Source of the DNA: Diphasiastrum complanatum
Lineage: Eukaryota; Streptophyta; Lycopodiopsida; Lycopodiales; Lycopodiaceae
Direction: 5' to 3'
NCBI GenBank assembly: GCA_029204225.1
Contig: MU832221.1
Span: forward strand, 17,658 to 81,657
DNA: 64,000 nucleotides
Below the pieces are notes generated by a model. That model was not told the DNA's origin and made no database searches. It saw only the letters and a list, made by a program, of their open reading frames with translations. The stretch's first letter is position 1. Each line of letters starts with the position of its first letter. Position numbers and translations under genes: made by a program. Below, piece after piece: positions 39,098-51,180 of the stretch.

Positions 39098-39779
39098 TGT
39101 AAAAATTACAGCAAATAAGGATCCTAAAACACTTGAAATGATGAGGGAAACAATAGATTATGATGTCATAAGATTAGCACAAGTTGAACCATCAAAATCC
39201 ATCAAAAATCTATGCTTGAACCTCACTAAATGGCCCAAATCCTTGAAGAAGGCTTCACACGTGTGAAAGTACGGCCTCCCACAGTCTGAGTACTATACAC
39301 CAGACCTACATTCAATCCTATAATCATTAGTAATCACAAGTACTCAAACAATTATGAACATAGAGAGCAATTGCACTATTATGAGAGAAAAAACATGAAA
39401 TTGCTTGATTGATTTTGGTGAGATATCATCACCTATATATACATGATCCATCACGGTTTTGGGCAGGTATGAGTAGCCCTAAACCTATCCCTAATGCTAA
39501 TTTTGGTGGATCTTTCATCCCTACCAAGTTAAGGTTGGAATCTTGGAGATCCCTCAACAATGCAAAAACTACCAAAAATAGCTCCTATTTTTTCTCCCTT
39601 GTATCTAAGCATAATTTGGACTCATTCCAAAGGTTCTAACACTTAGGTCTACTTCAGAACATCCTTATGAATGGAATCCTATGCTATTTGGCACGTGTGA
39701 CAAGCCACATCATGACCATCTAACTATTTACAAGTCATATGACCAAAACTAGTCAAGCTAGAATTGTGAATTTTTAACA
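39098..39779 (-). repeat. copia 3' LTR (682 bp)
   Basis: Starts TGTAAAAATTACAGC and ends TTTTTAACA on the plus strand. The same length as its partner. Confidence 0.96.
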
Positions 39780-39791
39780 CTCCTCCTCACT
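39780..39791 (-). other. copia polypurine tract
   Basis: GTGAGGAGGAG on the minus strand directly before the 3' LTR. Confidence 0.8.
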
Positions 39792-39793
39792 AT

Positions 39794-42700
39794 CTACCTT
39801 GGTTCAATCATTGCTTTACTAATCACTCCAAGTGATGATCTGAACTTCATAAAAGGTGTCTTTTGAAGTGGTTTAGTAAGTAGATCGGCTACACATTCAT
39901 TGCTTGGAACATGCTCCAAAGCAATCTCCTTGGCTTGCACCATTTCTCTCACAAAGTGATGGCATATCTCAATGTGCTTAGATCTTGCATGGAAGATTGG
40001 ATTAGATGCAAGGTGTTGGGCTGATATATTGTCATTGTAGATGATTGGTGCCTCCTTGAATCAATGATCTTTAGCTCCACCAATAATCTCTTGATCCAAA
40101 GTACCTCCTTTGTAGTGGTTGTCAAAGCTTTGTACTCGGCCTCGGTTGAAGATGAGATATAGTTTCTTGCTTTTTTGAAAGCCATGAAACCACACCTTCT
40201 CCTATGAAAGTTGAATAGGCACTTGTTGATTTCCTATCCCTCTTGTCCCCTGCAAAATCTGAATCACTAAATGCATGAAGGTTAATCACATCTCCTCTAT
40301 ATAGAATCCCAAAATCCAATGTACCCGAGATGTATCTTAGAATCCTCTTAGCCTTTTTCCAATGGATATTCAATGGCTTTTGCATGGATTGGCTCAACCT
40401 ACATACACTAAAGCTAAGATCTGGTCTAGTTATAGTGATCCACATTAAGGAACCTATAAGTTGCCTAAACAAAGTGATGTCCATGAAGGATCTTTCACCA
40501 TCTTCATTTGGCACTTTTACATCTTGCTCCATTGGTGTGTCAACACTTTTGCATACTTCCATCTTAAACTTCTTTAAAAGACTTTGAGCATAATTTACTT
40601 GACTTATAAAGATAAAATCAGACCCTCTAAGTACTTCTATGCCTAAGATGAAGTGAAGACACCCTAGATCTACCATCTTGAACTCTAAGGATAGATCTAT
40701 CTTGATTTTTTCAATAGCATCAACATTATTTCCACTAATGATGATGTCATCTACATAAATGAGTAAAAGTACAATACCAACATCATCAAACTTAATGTAA
40801 AGAGTGGGATCATATTCACTTTGAACAAAAGAAAGTGAAATAAGATAGCAATGTAGTCTTGAATTCCAAGATCTCGAGGCTTGCTTCAAGCCATAGATGC
40901 TTCTTTGGAGATGGCATACTTTGTTCTCCATTCCATGCTTGATGAACCCTTGTGGCTGCTCCATATAGATATCCTCTTCCAAAAAACCATTCAAGAAAGC
41001 ATTAGAGAAATCCATTTGACATATAATCCATCCAAAATGTGATGCAAGTGCAATGATTAGCCTTATTGTGACCATCTTGGCCACGGGTGCAAAAGTTTCC
41101 CCATAGTCTATCCCTCTCTCTTGAGCATAACCTTTTGCAACTAATCTTGCTTTATGTTTGTTAACACTCCCATTTGCATTCAACTTAAGCTTGAAGACCC
41201 ACTTGCATCCTATTACATTCCTTTGAGATCTCTCAACAAGCAACCAAGTTTCATTCTCAATCAAGGCATCATACTCATCCAACATAGCTTTATACCATTC
41301 TTTGGAGTTCAATGCATCTTCAACATTAGATGGTTCTTCAAAACTAGATAAAGCATAAGAAGTGGATGAGATACGCTCAACTTGCTGTCCTTTGCCTTGA
41401 TATGTGAGCCTTGATGGCTCCACTTTTGCCCTTGAAGATCTCCTTGGTGTGATAGGTGGGTTTGGTGCTTGCTCCTCCATGAGCTCCTCCTCAAAACCAA
41501 GATCTTGCTCCTCGGCCATCTTCTTCTTGATTGTTGGAGCACTTGAGCCTTCTTCAAGCATATACATATGATGTTCATCAAAGATGACATCCCTTGAAAC
41601 AACAAATTTGTTCAAGGATGGGAGATAGACTTTGTAGCCCTTGCTTGAGCTTGCATATCCAAGCATGATCCCTCTTGTGGAAGATGGATCCTCCTTGGTT
41701 CTTGTTTCCAATGGCACATGCACATAACATATACACCCAAAAACTTTCAAGTGATTAAGATTGGGTTTATTTCCATACAACATCTCATAAGGAGTTTTGC
41801 CTTCAATTGCTTTGCAAGACACCCTATTCATCAAGTAGTTTGCACATACAAGAGACTCACCCCAAAAGGATTTGGGCAAACAAGCATCTAATCTTAAAGC
41901 CTTAGAACATTCACATAATGTTCTATTCCTTCTTTCAGCAACTCCATTTTGTTGAGGAGTGTAAGGACAAGAAGTCTCTTTCTTGATCCCTTCCTCCTCA
42001 CAAAAGGCCTTGAACTCATTGGAGATGAATTCTCCACCATTGTCACTTCTAAGAATCTTGATGCTATGATTATGATGCTTTTCCACAAACAACTTGAACT
42101 TTACAAAAGTATCAAATACTTGAGACTTGAAGGAAAGTAAGAACACCCAACAATATCTTGAGTAGTCATCAATGAAGGTTAAAAACATGGATGAACCTCC
42201 ATTAGATTTGGTGCTAGCAATGTGCACATCCGAGTGTATGAGTTCAAGAGGATGAGATGACTTTGTGATGGAGTTAGGAAACACCTTCTTATGTGTCTTG
42301 GATAAGGCACAAGCTTCACAAACCTTGTCTTCCTTCCCAATAGACCTTGGTAGGCCTAAAGCATACTCCTCCTTGATCATAGCCTCCATGGAACCTGAGT
42401 TGACATGTCCAAGTCTTTTGTGCCATAAAGTAAAGGTAGATATCTTGCTCTTCTCGGCCAACATGACAACATTAGTATCCACAAATGCATCCAACTTATA
42501 AAGTTTGCCAAGTCTAGTGCCCTTAGCCACTATCTTACCCTTCTTCTTGATGAAACATTCATTTGAAGCAAAGTCAACATTGAAACCATTGTCTACCATT
42601 TGGCCAACACTTAGTAGATTCTTTGTTATTGTAGGAATGTACAAAACACCTTCTATGTTGATCTTTTTGGAAGATCCTAAGCAAAGGGGAATGCTACCAA

Positions 42701-43760
42701 CTCCTTCAATCTTACAAGCTTCATCATTTGCTGTATAGATAGACTTTATAGGTCCATCATAAGATAAGAGAGAAGAGAAAAACTCTCTTTTACTAGTCAT
42801 GTGTGAACTAGCACCCGAGTCAATCCACCAAGGATCTTCTCCTTTGAAGCTTGTTGAAGAAAATATGGACATCATGAGAGAGTCCTCATGTAAACTCTCC
42901 TCCTCCTCCTCTTTGCTCATGTTGGCTTGGCTTTGATCTTGCTTCGTCTTGAAGCATTCCGAGGCATAATGCCCCATCTTGCTACAATAGTAGCACTTCA
43001 CCTTTGATTTGTCCTTCTTGACTTTGGTGGCTGATGGAGATGCCTTTGAGGGTCCTTCTTGATCCTCAAGCTTTGTAGACTTCTTGAATGTTGATACTTT
43101 GCCTTTGGACTTGCCTTTGCCTTTGGTGAAGAGAGCTTGGTCATCTCCACCTTGGATGGAAAGCCTATCCATCCTCTCTTGCATTTGGCTCCTCCTTGAT
43201 TCCTCGGCCATGAGTGTGCCTTGGAGTTCTTCAAGTATGGGTAGCTTACCCATAATTGCATATCCCTGAACCAAATTGTCAAATTCAAAGCTTAGTCCAT
43301 TCAATATGAGTTGAACAAGCTCTTCATCCTTGATAGGATCACCTATAAAGGCTAGCTCTTTGTTCAATTCTTTTACTCTTAGGACAAAAGTATGTGCACT
43401 CTCTCCTTTCTTTTGATAGCTTCTATAGATTTGATTCTTCAAAGCTAACATTCTAGTTTGGTTCTTGGATTCATAGACCTTTTGCAAAGTCTCCCAAGCA
43501 TCTTGAGCTGAAGTGCAATCTCCTACCTCTCTTAAGAGTTCATTTGCAACATTCATTTTTATGCAATGTAGTGCAACATTGCACCTCTTGATGTATTTGG
43601 CTTTTTCTTGAGGATGAATAGGTTCACCCTCCTTACCATTTACAATTTCCATCAGATCTTGCATGATCATGATGGATTCCATTCTAACTTTCCATATGGA
43701 ATAGTTAGTTTTGTTGAGCCTTTCATTAGTATCCAAAAGATATGCATTTATAGATGCCAT
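39794..43760 (-). pseudogene. Ty1/copia Gag-Pol, two frameshifts near the C terminus
   Basis: An open frame of 1212 residues runs from 43760 to 40122. It contains Gag (NYSIWKVRMESI), a zinc knuckle CYYCSKMGHYASEC (about 255), protease WWIDSGASSHM (about 310), GAG-pre-integrase LWHKRLGHVN and CEACALSKTH, integrase core HSDVHIAS, SDNGGEF and NGVAERRNRTL, reverse transcriptase with KARLVAKGYAQERGIDY and YVDDIIISG (about 1010), and RNase H SDSDFAGDKRDRKSTSAYS. After SKKQETIS the frame shifts by one base near 40165 (continuing SSSTEAEYKALTT in another frame) and shifts again near 40055, after which the normal ending (ADLLTKPLQKTPFMKF) runs to a stop at 39794-39796. The Ty1 order integrase before RT is clear. 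Only RNase H is damaged, so the loss of activity is recent. Confidence 0.95.
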
Positions 43761-44558
43761 CTAGTCTCCTAATCAAGGACTTGACACAAATGAAGGTTAC
43801 TTCTATTGATTTGATTGAAGGTCTACCTTATCCCACTTCTTAGGGACCTGAAAAGATCAGTAATAGACTTCCTATAAAGATCTAAGAATGATCTCTAACA
43901 AAATCAAATCATAGAATACTAGAAACAATGCACTTGCTTGATTGAAGTAGACAATACTAGTAGAATTGCCCCTCTTTCTATAAAGAACATTAAAGCTTCC
44001 AAATGATCTGATCAAGAGTGAATTTCAGCAACCTAATATACTTCCAAAATCACTTGTAAAAGATCTAAATGGAACTTAATGAGGATGCAACACAATCTAC
44101 TATCCAATCACAAGCAAAAAATGATCAAAATTGATGAAAAATTGATCTAATTTGGTGCATAAGTCAAGCAATGGTTGGACTGAAGCTAAATCACTTTAGG
44201 AGGTGCCTACTACACCTTAGAACAGCCTTGAAGAGTCCCCAAAACTCTGATCTTCCCTCTCCTTGAATGCTAGAAAGCCTCCTCTATGAAATCACCTCCA
44301 AAACTCGCTTAGAAATCAATGCTTGGAGCAAGCAAAACTTGTTATCTTGGTAATGTGAATTGAATTCAACTTTGCCTCTGGTTTTAGACTCCTAAACACC
44401 TGCAAATGAAGTCACACAACATCAATCTCCAATGTATTTGACTCACTTTGAGTTCTAGAATCGATACTAGATGCTAAGATCCAATCTACACAAGATTTAG
44501 ATAAAAAATTGTGATCAAATTGAATGAAAACCAAGGATTTAGCTCATTTCAGCCTTTA
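43761..44558 (-). other. copia untranslated leader
   Basis: About 800 bases between primer site and gag start, with no ORF of interest. Confidence 0.85.
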
Positions 44559-44571
44559 GGCTCTGATACCA
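44559..44571 (-). other. copia primer binding site (tRNA-iMet)
   Basis: TGGTATCAGAGCC on the minus strand, abutting the 5' LTR with no gap. Confidence 0.93.
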
Positions 44572-45253
44572 TGTAAAAATTACAGCAAATAAGGATCCTA
44601 AAACACTTGAAATGATGAGGGAAACAATAGATTATGATTTTATAAGATTAGCACAAGTTGAACCATCAAAATCCATCAAAAATCTATGCTTGAACCTCAC
44701 TAAATGGCCCAAATTCTTGAAGAAGGCTTCACACGTGTGAAAGTACGGCCTCCCACAGTCCGAGTATTGTACACCAGACCTACATTCAATCCTATAATCA
44801 TTAGTAATCACAAGTACTCAAACAATTATGAACATAGAGAGCAATTGCACCATTATGAGAGAAAAAACATGAAATTGCTTGATTGATTTTGGTGAGATAT
44901 CATCACCTATATATACATGATCCATCACGGTTTTGGGCAGGTATGAGTAGCCCTAAACCTATCCCTATTGCTAATTTTGGTGGATCTTTCATCCCTACCA
45001 AGTTAAGGTTGGAATCTTGGAGATCCCTCAACAATGCAAAAATTACCAAAAATAGCTCCTATTTTTTTTCCCTTGTATCTAAGCATAATTTGGACTCATT
45101 CCAAAGGTTCTAACACTTAGGTCTACTTGAGAACATCCTTATGAATGGAATCCTATGCTATTTGGCACATGTGACAAGCCACATCATGACCATCTAACTA
45201 TTTACAAGTCATATGACCAAAACTAGTCAAGCTATAATTGTGAATTTTTAACA
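44572..45253 (-). repeat. copia 5' LTR (682 bp)
   Basis: Partner of 39098-39779. It contains the plus-strand words CTATATATACATG near 44910, which on either strand could supply a TATA element. Confidence 0.96.
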
Positions 45254-45258
45254 GCTTG

Positions 45259-46412
45259 TTTGATTATTCATCAAAAGTTAAGCTCTTTTAGGTGAAATGT
45301 TCCAACTTTTAATATAAAACTTCAAAAACAATAGATACCCAACATTATTTCGAAAAAACCTAAGTTACATGGAGCTAAGATTATTTTGCCTATGTAAATT
45401 GAAAGTTTTTTGGATATGAATTTTATTTTATTTTTTTGGATACAAAGTTACGCCACTAGTGGGTTATACATGATATATACAACCCGGCCACGCCATCTAG
45501 GCAATGCCAAGAAGGGAGCAAGCTCCTTACAATGTCACTACGCAGCTGCTGGGATTCGAGTCTGCGCCATGCTGGTCGCAGTCAACCACTCTATCCAATT
45601 TTGAAATGTTGATTTCCATTGTTGCTTCTCAAATATTTGAACATAGTTTCATTTGGTTTAAATTTTTGTATTCCAAAACAAGCAAATAAATAGGTTTTGC
45701 TCTAAACTAGGATATTTGCATGTTCTATGATATTTCATAACAATTTCAAAATGACTCTTTTGTAACTGATTTAGAAATTTGACGACAATTGCTATTACCA
45801 AATAATGAGGTGATGCAAGCAATTTTTCAAAAATAAATGATTGTTTAGAAAAATGCTTTTAATGCCTGAAACTATACCTCAAAAGGTACTCTCGTATGAC
45901 ATGTAAATTTTATTTGACATTAATACAAAGTTTCTATTCTAATTTTTAAATTGGTTTTTTAAAAATAACCACAAAAACAATATAAATGAAAAAACCAACT
46001 ACCCAAATACTGATATATAACTTCGCAGTTTTATCAATCAATGAATTGGTCTATAATTGTGTATTCATGAAAACAATAGAAGAAACTGTAAAATGTTTTC
46101 ACATTTTCTAGAAAAGGTTAGTGATTATTAGCGATAATTAGTAGTTAGAACACCATCTCTAAGCATGCAACAACTGGTGCTTTGAGAGGCGACGATTTTT
46201 CTCTCGAATTTATAAACTAGGAGATTCACCTTTCTCCTATATGAGTGATGTGATATGATGTTTGAAAATGCCATTTGCAAATCACCATGAAAAATGTCAA
46301 AGAAATTACAAAAATCTCCAACTTGTTTAAAAATAAAATACAATAAAATCTTAAGCTTGTTTATCATTTCTTTTATTGTAGAAATGAGTTCCAAGGATGT
46401 AGTAACTAATAT
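45259..46412. other. unassigned AT-rich DNA around a SINE-like copy
   Basis: No gene is recognised. The left part may continue the sequence into which the copia inserted (GCTTG / TTTGATTATTC). The only structured item is the SINE-like copy at 45421-45600. Confidence 0.5.
45421..45600 (-). mobile_element. tRNA-derived SINE-like element
   Basis: On the minus strand it starts near a box-A-like GGATAGAGTGGTTGA (45582-45596), then a box-B-like GACTCGAATCCC (45551-45562), then about 110 bases of non-tRNA body and an A-rich tail (45421-45438). That order of pol III promoter, body and A tail is what a SINE looks like. The spacing between the boxes is shorter than in a normal tRNA head, and no target duplication was found, so the call is tentative. 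Confidence 0.5.
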
Positions 46413-46802
46413 CCTTGTGAGGCCCAGAACACACTAAATGGAGTTTAGACAAGGTATGAGACACTATATGCATGTGTAGCGTTATCAATAGCAATTCTAT
46501 GAATAGTTGATCCATGCATAGGACTCTATTCTAGGTGAATCTATGTATAGGAAACATAGGGCTATGCATGGCTATGTGTCCATGATGATTTTGGCTCTAC
46601 ATAAGAGGTCCAAACTCGCCCTACTCCTCATCATGGTTCTTGATTCATTGCCAGGCTCTCACTGTACATTCATGCTTCTTGTTCCTTGGCTTGGGGGTGA
46701 GGCTTCTAGAGATTGATTGGATGCTTCTACGTGGTTTCTCCATAGTGTGTTATCCTTTGTGTTTAGGATTTGTAAGCAGGATCTAAGGAGCTTCCCTTGT
46801 AG
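46413..46802 (+). repeat. candidate LTR ahead of the first Ty3 gag copy
   Basis: Starts around TGTGAGGCCCAGAACAC and ends at the primer site at 46803. The end resembles the 465-bp LTR family only weakly (GCAGGATCTA near 46780). No partner LTR was found. The left boundary is a guess. Confidence 0.4.
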
Positions 46803-46814
46803 TGGTATCAGAGC
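46803..46814 (+). other. tRNA-iMet primer binding site
   Basis: TGGTATCAGAGC at the start of the leader of the first Ty3 gag copy. Confidence 0.75.
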
Positions 46815-48380
46815 AAGGCTTACAAGCTTGGAGAGGTGGTGCTTTTCATTGGAGCTTGGTGGCATTCAACTAGTATTCTCATCCAAGGAGAGGAGCAAGG
46901 TTGCAAGTTGGTGGATCTTCCCAAATTCAATTTGCATGTTCCAAATCTCTCTCAAATTCATTGTGGTTTATGGAGAATTGTGCTATGAAATCAATTTTGG
47001 TGTCTTTTTTGGAGTTTTAGCATGTGTAGCTCAAAACTAGTGAAGGATTTGAAATTTTGAGCAAGTTAATTCACTTTGAAGTAGTTGAAATTCAGTTTGC
47101 ATGTTGGATCTTCCCATGTATTTGGATTCTAGGCTCTTTTGTGGGTGGCAAATTTGGCTTCCATGATTTTGGCACAAAATGGAAGGTAGAATGCAAAATC
47201 CAGCAAGATCAGATCAATTGATTGGTTGTAACTCTGTATTTTGGATTGCATGTGGATTTGGAAAACGTTCTTGCCATTAATTTCCAATTGTGCATGGTGA
47301 ATTTTTGGGGATAGATTTCTCTAAATCCATAAGGGGATCATTTTGGATTTTTCCCAGCATGTTTTGTATTCCTTTTTACCTTCTCAGCAAGTTATCAGAC
47401 CTGTAAATTGATGGGTAGAGGCTTATGTTTTAATTCCATCAAGTTTGTAGCAATTTTGACTTCTAGAAATCAAGAATTCATGGTTCTCAACCCATACTGC
47501 TTCATAGGATCTGTATGAAGGCTTCATGGAAATCTTAGAGACCACTTAAGACTATTTGGATCATCACTTTTAGGCTTGGTCGAGTGTTTGCATGTTTTTG
47601 GACAAATTGGTCTTGAAAAAGTGTGCCCTCCTACAACTTAATTGGTTGTTCTAAACTCGCACGTTTGAGTCCTAGGTGACAGGCTGACATGGCAAGTGTC
47701 TTGTTCACTGAGTCTCCCTCTGTACTGAGCTTTACAGCACCCAATTTGGTGTCCTATAGCCAAAGATATGAGCATCTAAAGTTTTGCAATTTTGTGAGCA
47801 AAATTGGTAAAATTTTCAATTGTTCTGATTGCATGCATGACAATTTTCTATTTTGAGGTACTGTGCTTGCATGGAATGTTTGCATGTGGTTTCTCAGAGT
47901 GATTCTGACATGCATGTGTAGTTTAGATCTATTTTGAGTGGTCATACGCATGTACTCTGACGGTTAGATACAAGACTAGATTTTATAGTTGACAATTTTC
48001 GTAGAACTAAATTTTTACGTAAAATTCCGTAAAGTGAAAAATCAGTTTAATGTCACATGTCTAGCATGCCTGAGTGACATTAACAGAGTAAACTTAAGAA
48101 TCGAATAGTGAATCGAATTTTTGATTTCGATTGCTTAATAACTGACAGTGATTTTTTTATGAATTTTTAGAAAACATAAAAAACAATTTAAAAAAATGAA
48201 AGTGCGAAAACTCGAAATTTTCAGTTTTTTTCAGTTTCTTGTAATATCTATGAAATTGACTAAAAATAGTGATTTGACCATGCTGGAGTCAATTTCAGTC
48301 AGTTTTTGGTCAACCGTACTTCACTATGGGTTAATCTGATATTAACTAAATTTAGTAATTTCCATGATAGATATATTAAG
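46815..48380 (+). other. Ty3 leader, first copy
   Basis: About 1.5 kb without ORFs of interest. From about 47110 it is homologous to 52095 onward in the same order and orientation (for example GGGTAGAGGCTTATGTTT and GCACCCAA.TTGGTGTC), so both belong to one element family. Confidence 0.7.
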
Positions 48381-48881
48381 ATGGCCAAAGAAACTTCAAA
48401 TCAAGCTGCAAATCAAGGTGCGCCATTTTATATGGTGATTTGTCAACAGTTGAGTACGACACTCAATAATATGAATAATCATAATCAGATGAGAGATCAG
48501 CAAATTGAGGTTCTGTTGAATCAAGTCAAATTGATGTCTTCACCCAATCTCGGTCTTCAACCGGAGGTTTATGGGGGCAAAAAGAAGGAGAAGAAACCTG
48601 AGGTCGTCGAGGACTGGCTAGCCAAGTGGAGTAGTTACTTCAATTTGCACGGTGTTCCTGATGAGAAGAAAATTGAAAGTGTTATTCTGTTTTTACGTGG
48701 CAAAGCATCATCGTGGTGGCGAGATTTATCGGTGAAGCCAACTACTTGGGATGCGTTTGCGAAAGTTTTCAAGAAAGCTTTCATAGTTGCTGATGACGTG
48801 GACTACTACCTGAAGTTCGTGAACTGCAAGATGGGTACAAAGAGTTTAGACTCTTATATCCAAGAATTTATGGACCTATGA
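48381..48881 (+). pseudogene. Ty3/gypsy gag, first copy (truncated)
   Basis: Opens MAKETSNQAANQGAPFYMV and continues to EVVEDWLAKWSSYFNLHGVP, VILFLRGKASSWWRDL and TTWDAFAKVFKKAF, the retrotransposon-gag core. The frame stops after about 167 residues (TGA following FMDL), and about 20 bases later similarity to the second copy (53571 onward) ends where a minus-strand LTR leader begins. Zinc knuckle and pol are absent. The same stop exists in copy two, so it predates their separation or lies at a natural recoding point. Confidence 0.8.
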
Positions 48882-48904
48882 AATAGGGTTTCATCATTCG
48901 ATTA

Positions 48905-49255
48905 CATGTTGACTATTCCAACAACATGCAATCATTAGATCCAATCAATAATGACTGTAAAACAACAAGTACAATCTGAAAAACGTACTACACCAGTACC
49001 TATGATCAATTTCAAGCAAAAAACTTCAATTCTAGGTGAAAAATCCACCAAAATCATAAAAAGTCCATAGATTTCCACCAAAAACTATGGAGAAACCCCA
49101 TAATTATGATCTTTAGGCTAAAAGTACAACAAATTCAAAGAAGCCACCTACTTGGAGATCAATTCCACCACTTGGAAGTAACATGCAAGGAGAAATCCAC
49201 AAAAACTGAGAAAATACAAGAAGTAGCTCCACCTTATGAATGATGCAAATCCATA
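48905..49255 (-). other. leader of a minus-strand Ty3 copy
   Basis: Internal-side sequence of the inverted LTR at 49269. No gene. Confidence 0.6.
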
Positions 49256-49267
49256 GCTCTGATACCA
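49256..49267 (-). other. tRNA-iMet primer binding site
   Basis: TGGTATCAGAGC on the minus strand, one base inside the inverted LTR. Confidence 0.85.
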
Positions 49268-49268
49268 C

Positions 49269-49733
49269 TAACTAGATCCTGTTGCAAAACAACCAAAAGG
49301 ACACCTGTGGAACAAAACCACCCATCCAAACCTAGATCCCTCTTGAAGTTTCCTCCTGGACCTAGCCCCCAAGCCATAGTGAAGAACCTAAGAGAGAGGA
49401 GGAGAAACAGGCTCAAGAAACTGAATTTCCAATAGGAGGACGAGCGAGTTTCCAATGGACATATTCTCCTCATGAGAGAGAGAATATTCCCTCTAGGATC
49501 TCCATGCAACCTATATTGAGCTATTAACCTCCTATTCTTGCATTAAAGCAGTCATTCCCTATGCATGTGCTCCTATGTCCAATTATAGATCTGGGCCCTC
49601 ATATGATTATTAATTACTTTACAGGCCAGGCCCAGAATGACGAGGCATAACCAACAACCATATACACCTGGAGTGACCGGCTGTCCATGTCAAGAATTAT
49701 TCCGATTCCCTTATACAATACATGGACGTAACA
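49269..49733 (-). repeat. 465-bp LTR, inverted copy
   Basis: On the minus strand it starts TGTTACGTCCATG and ends GCAACAGGATCTAGTTA. It has the same length as 54545-55009, with about 20 substitutions seen by eye (about 95-96% identity). Its internal side points left, so it is not the 5' partner of the LTR at 54545. Confidence 0.88.
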
Positions 49734-50406
49734 ACATGGGTTTTTCAAGTCTAGTTGGTAGTATACAACTTGCATATAGATTGTAGACTTAGAAATGTCA
49801 ATAATATGCTTGTAGAAACTCGTGGCATATCACATGCAATTTATGTAAGTGTTCCATAGTGAGCATGCACAAAGTGAATTGGACACATGCATGATGATTT
49901 GTACAATTCTAGCTGAAAAAATGACCCTTGGTAAAAGTAGGTAGAAATGCATGCATGAGAAGTGAAAAATGTCTCTAATACTCTAGCTTTCACTTATAGA
50001 TGTGGATGGAAGTTGGATGGATGTGGTTCTAGCTCGAGCTAACTCAAACTCCATAAATATGTGTAGACATTCTCATAATCTTTGATGAAGAACCAAGATT
50101 TGAAGCTATTCCATGCCATTTTGAATCTACACTATCATTTGCTTGAATATTGCTCTCTCTTTCTCTCTCTAACTCGAGTAGAGGCTTATGCTAATGCATT
50201 AAATTCTTGTACTTTTTCTCTCTTGTCTTTCAAAGCTATCATTCTTTGATTCTTAGCATGCTAGATTATAATTAAGCCATAAAATTCTGTACTAGATCTT
50301 GGCATTCAATCTAGAATCATTTTATGTGCTAATCACAAAGCTTAATAAGATCATTCACACTTGAGGATCATTCCCCACACATGTGAACTTGCTGAAAATT
50401 TTGTCA
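49734..50406 (+). repeat. candidate Ty1/copia 5' LTR
   Basis: Everything from the end of the inverted Ty3 LTR to the primer site at 50407. It ends TTTTGTCA. The true left boundary could not be placed. Confidence 0.45.
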
Positions 50407-50419
50407 TGGTATCAGAGCC
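50407..50419 (+). other. tRNA-iMet primer binding site
   Basis: TGGTATCAGAGCC immediately after a CA-ending stretch. Confidence 0.85.
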
Positions 50420-51180
50420 AAATTAAGCTTTTCATGCTATTATCTCTGATTGTTCAAGAATTTGTGAGCCCAATTCAAGCAAAAAAAAACAGTTTATCAC
50501 TTTTCTTTACCTTTCCTTGAAAAGTGTTTGAATCAAAGAGGATAGAAATTAAATTTTCAAATCAGAATTGACACTGTACAAAATTTTGGAATTTCGCACG
50601 TGTGAAAATCAGAGATTTTCAAACCTCTTTAATTCGTTGATATTTGGTCCAAAGGTATTGATGTTATAACTTAAGAAGTGTACTTTCCATTGTAATTGAT
50701 CCCAAATCAATCTGATGTGTCTATCAAGAGTTATAAGCTCTTAAAGAGGGTAGGGAGAGGTCCAAAATCCGACTGACCACTTTTTGATTTGATTCAATCT
50801 TGCTTGACTCTTAATCCATTGTTTTGAGTAGTCAACATAAGAAACTGAAGATCAAGACAAATTTTGATGTTATTGAACACTTTTGAGCCTTCTTTGAATC
50901 ATTAGTGTTTTCTTTTGTAGCATCTAACACGTACCAAAAGTAGAATCCAAATTTGTCTAAGTTCCTCAATCCATTTTGAGAGACTGATCTAGATTATCTT
51001 GTTTTGTGGAATATTTGAGATCTATCTCAAATACAGCTGCAAGTTTTTCACATAGGAATGGTAGCACGCCCTTGAAAATACCTATAGTGAAAGAGACTAG
51101 CAACATCAAGACTGATTGGAACAAGCTCAAACATATAATTGTCCAATAACAAGAAGTCTTCACAATATGGCACTTGTAGG
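50420..51180 (+). other. Ty1/copia leader
   Basis: About 760 bases of untranslated-leader-like sequence ahead of the gag start words. No ORF supports a gene. Confidence 0.6.

Larger units (their letters stand above)
39098..45253 (-). mobile_element. nearly complete Ty1/copia element
   Basis: A 6156-bp element with 682-bp LTRs at both ends (39098-39779 and 44572-45253), exact 5-bp duplication GCTTG (39093-39097 and 45254-45258), primer site, long gag-pol frame and polypurine tract in the right order on the minus strand. By eye the LTRs differ at about 13 positions (about 98% identity), so it is older than the chromovirus. Two single-base frame breaks near the end of pol make it non-autonomous as written. 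Confidence 0.96.

Noticed and set aside
44559-44571. GGCTCTGATACCA words (also at 25274 and 49256) as possible tRNA gene ends
   Set aside because: They are retroelement primer binding sites beside LTRs; no cloverleaf can be drawn around them.
49734-50406. Treating the two 465-bp LTRs as one element's pair
   Set aside because: They are inverted relative to each other and the primer site of the left copy points away from the right copy.
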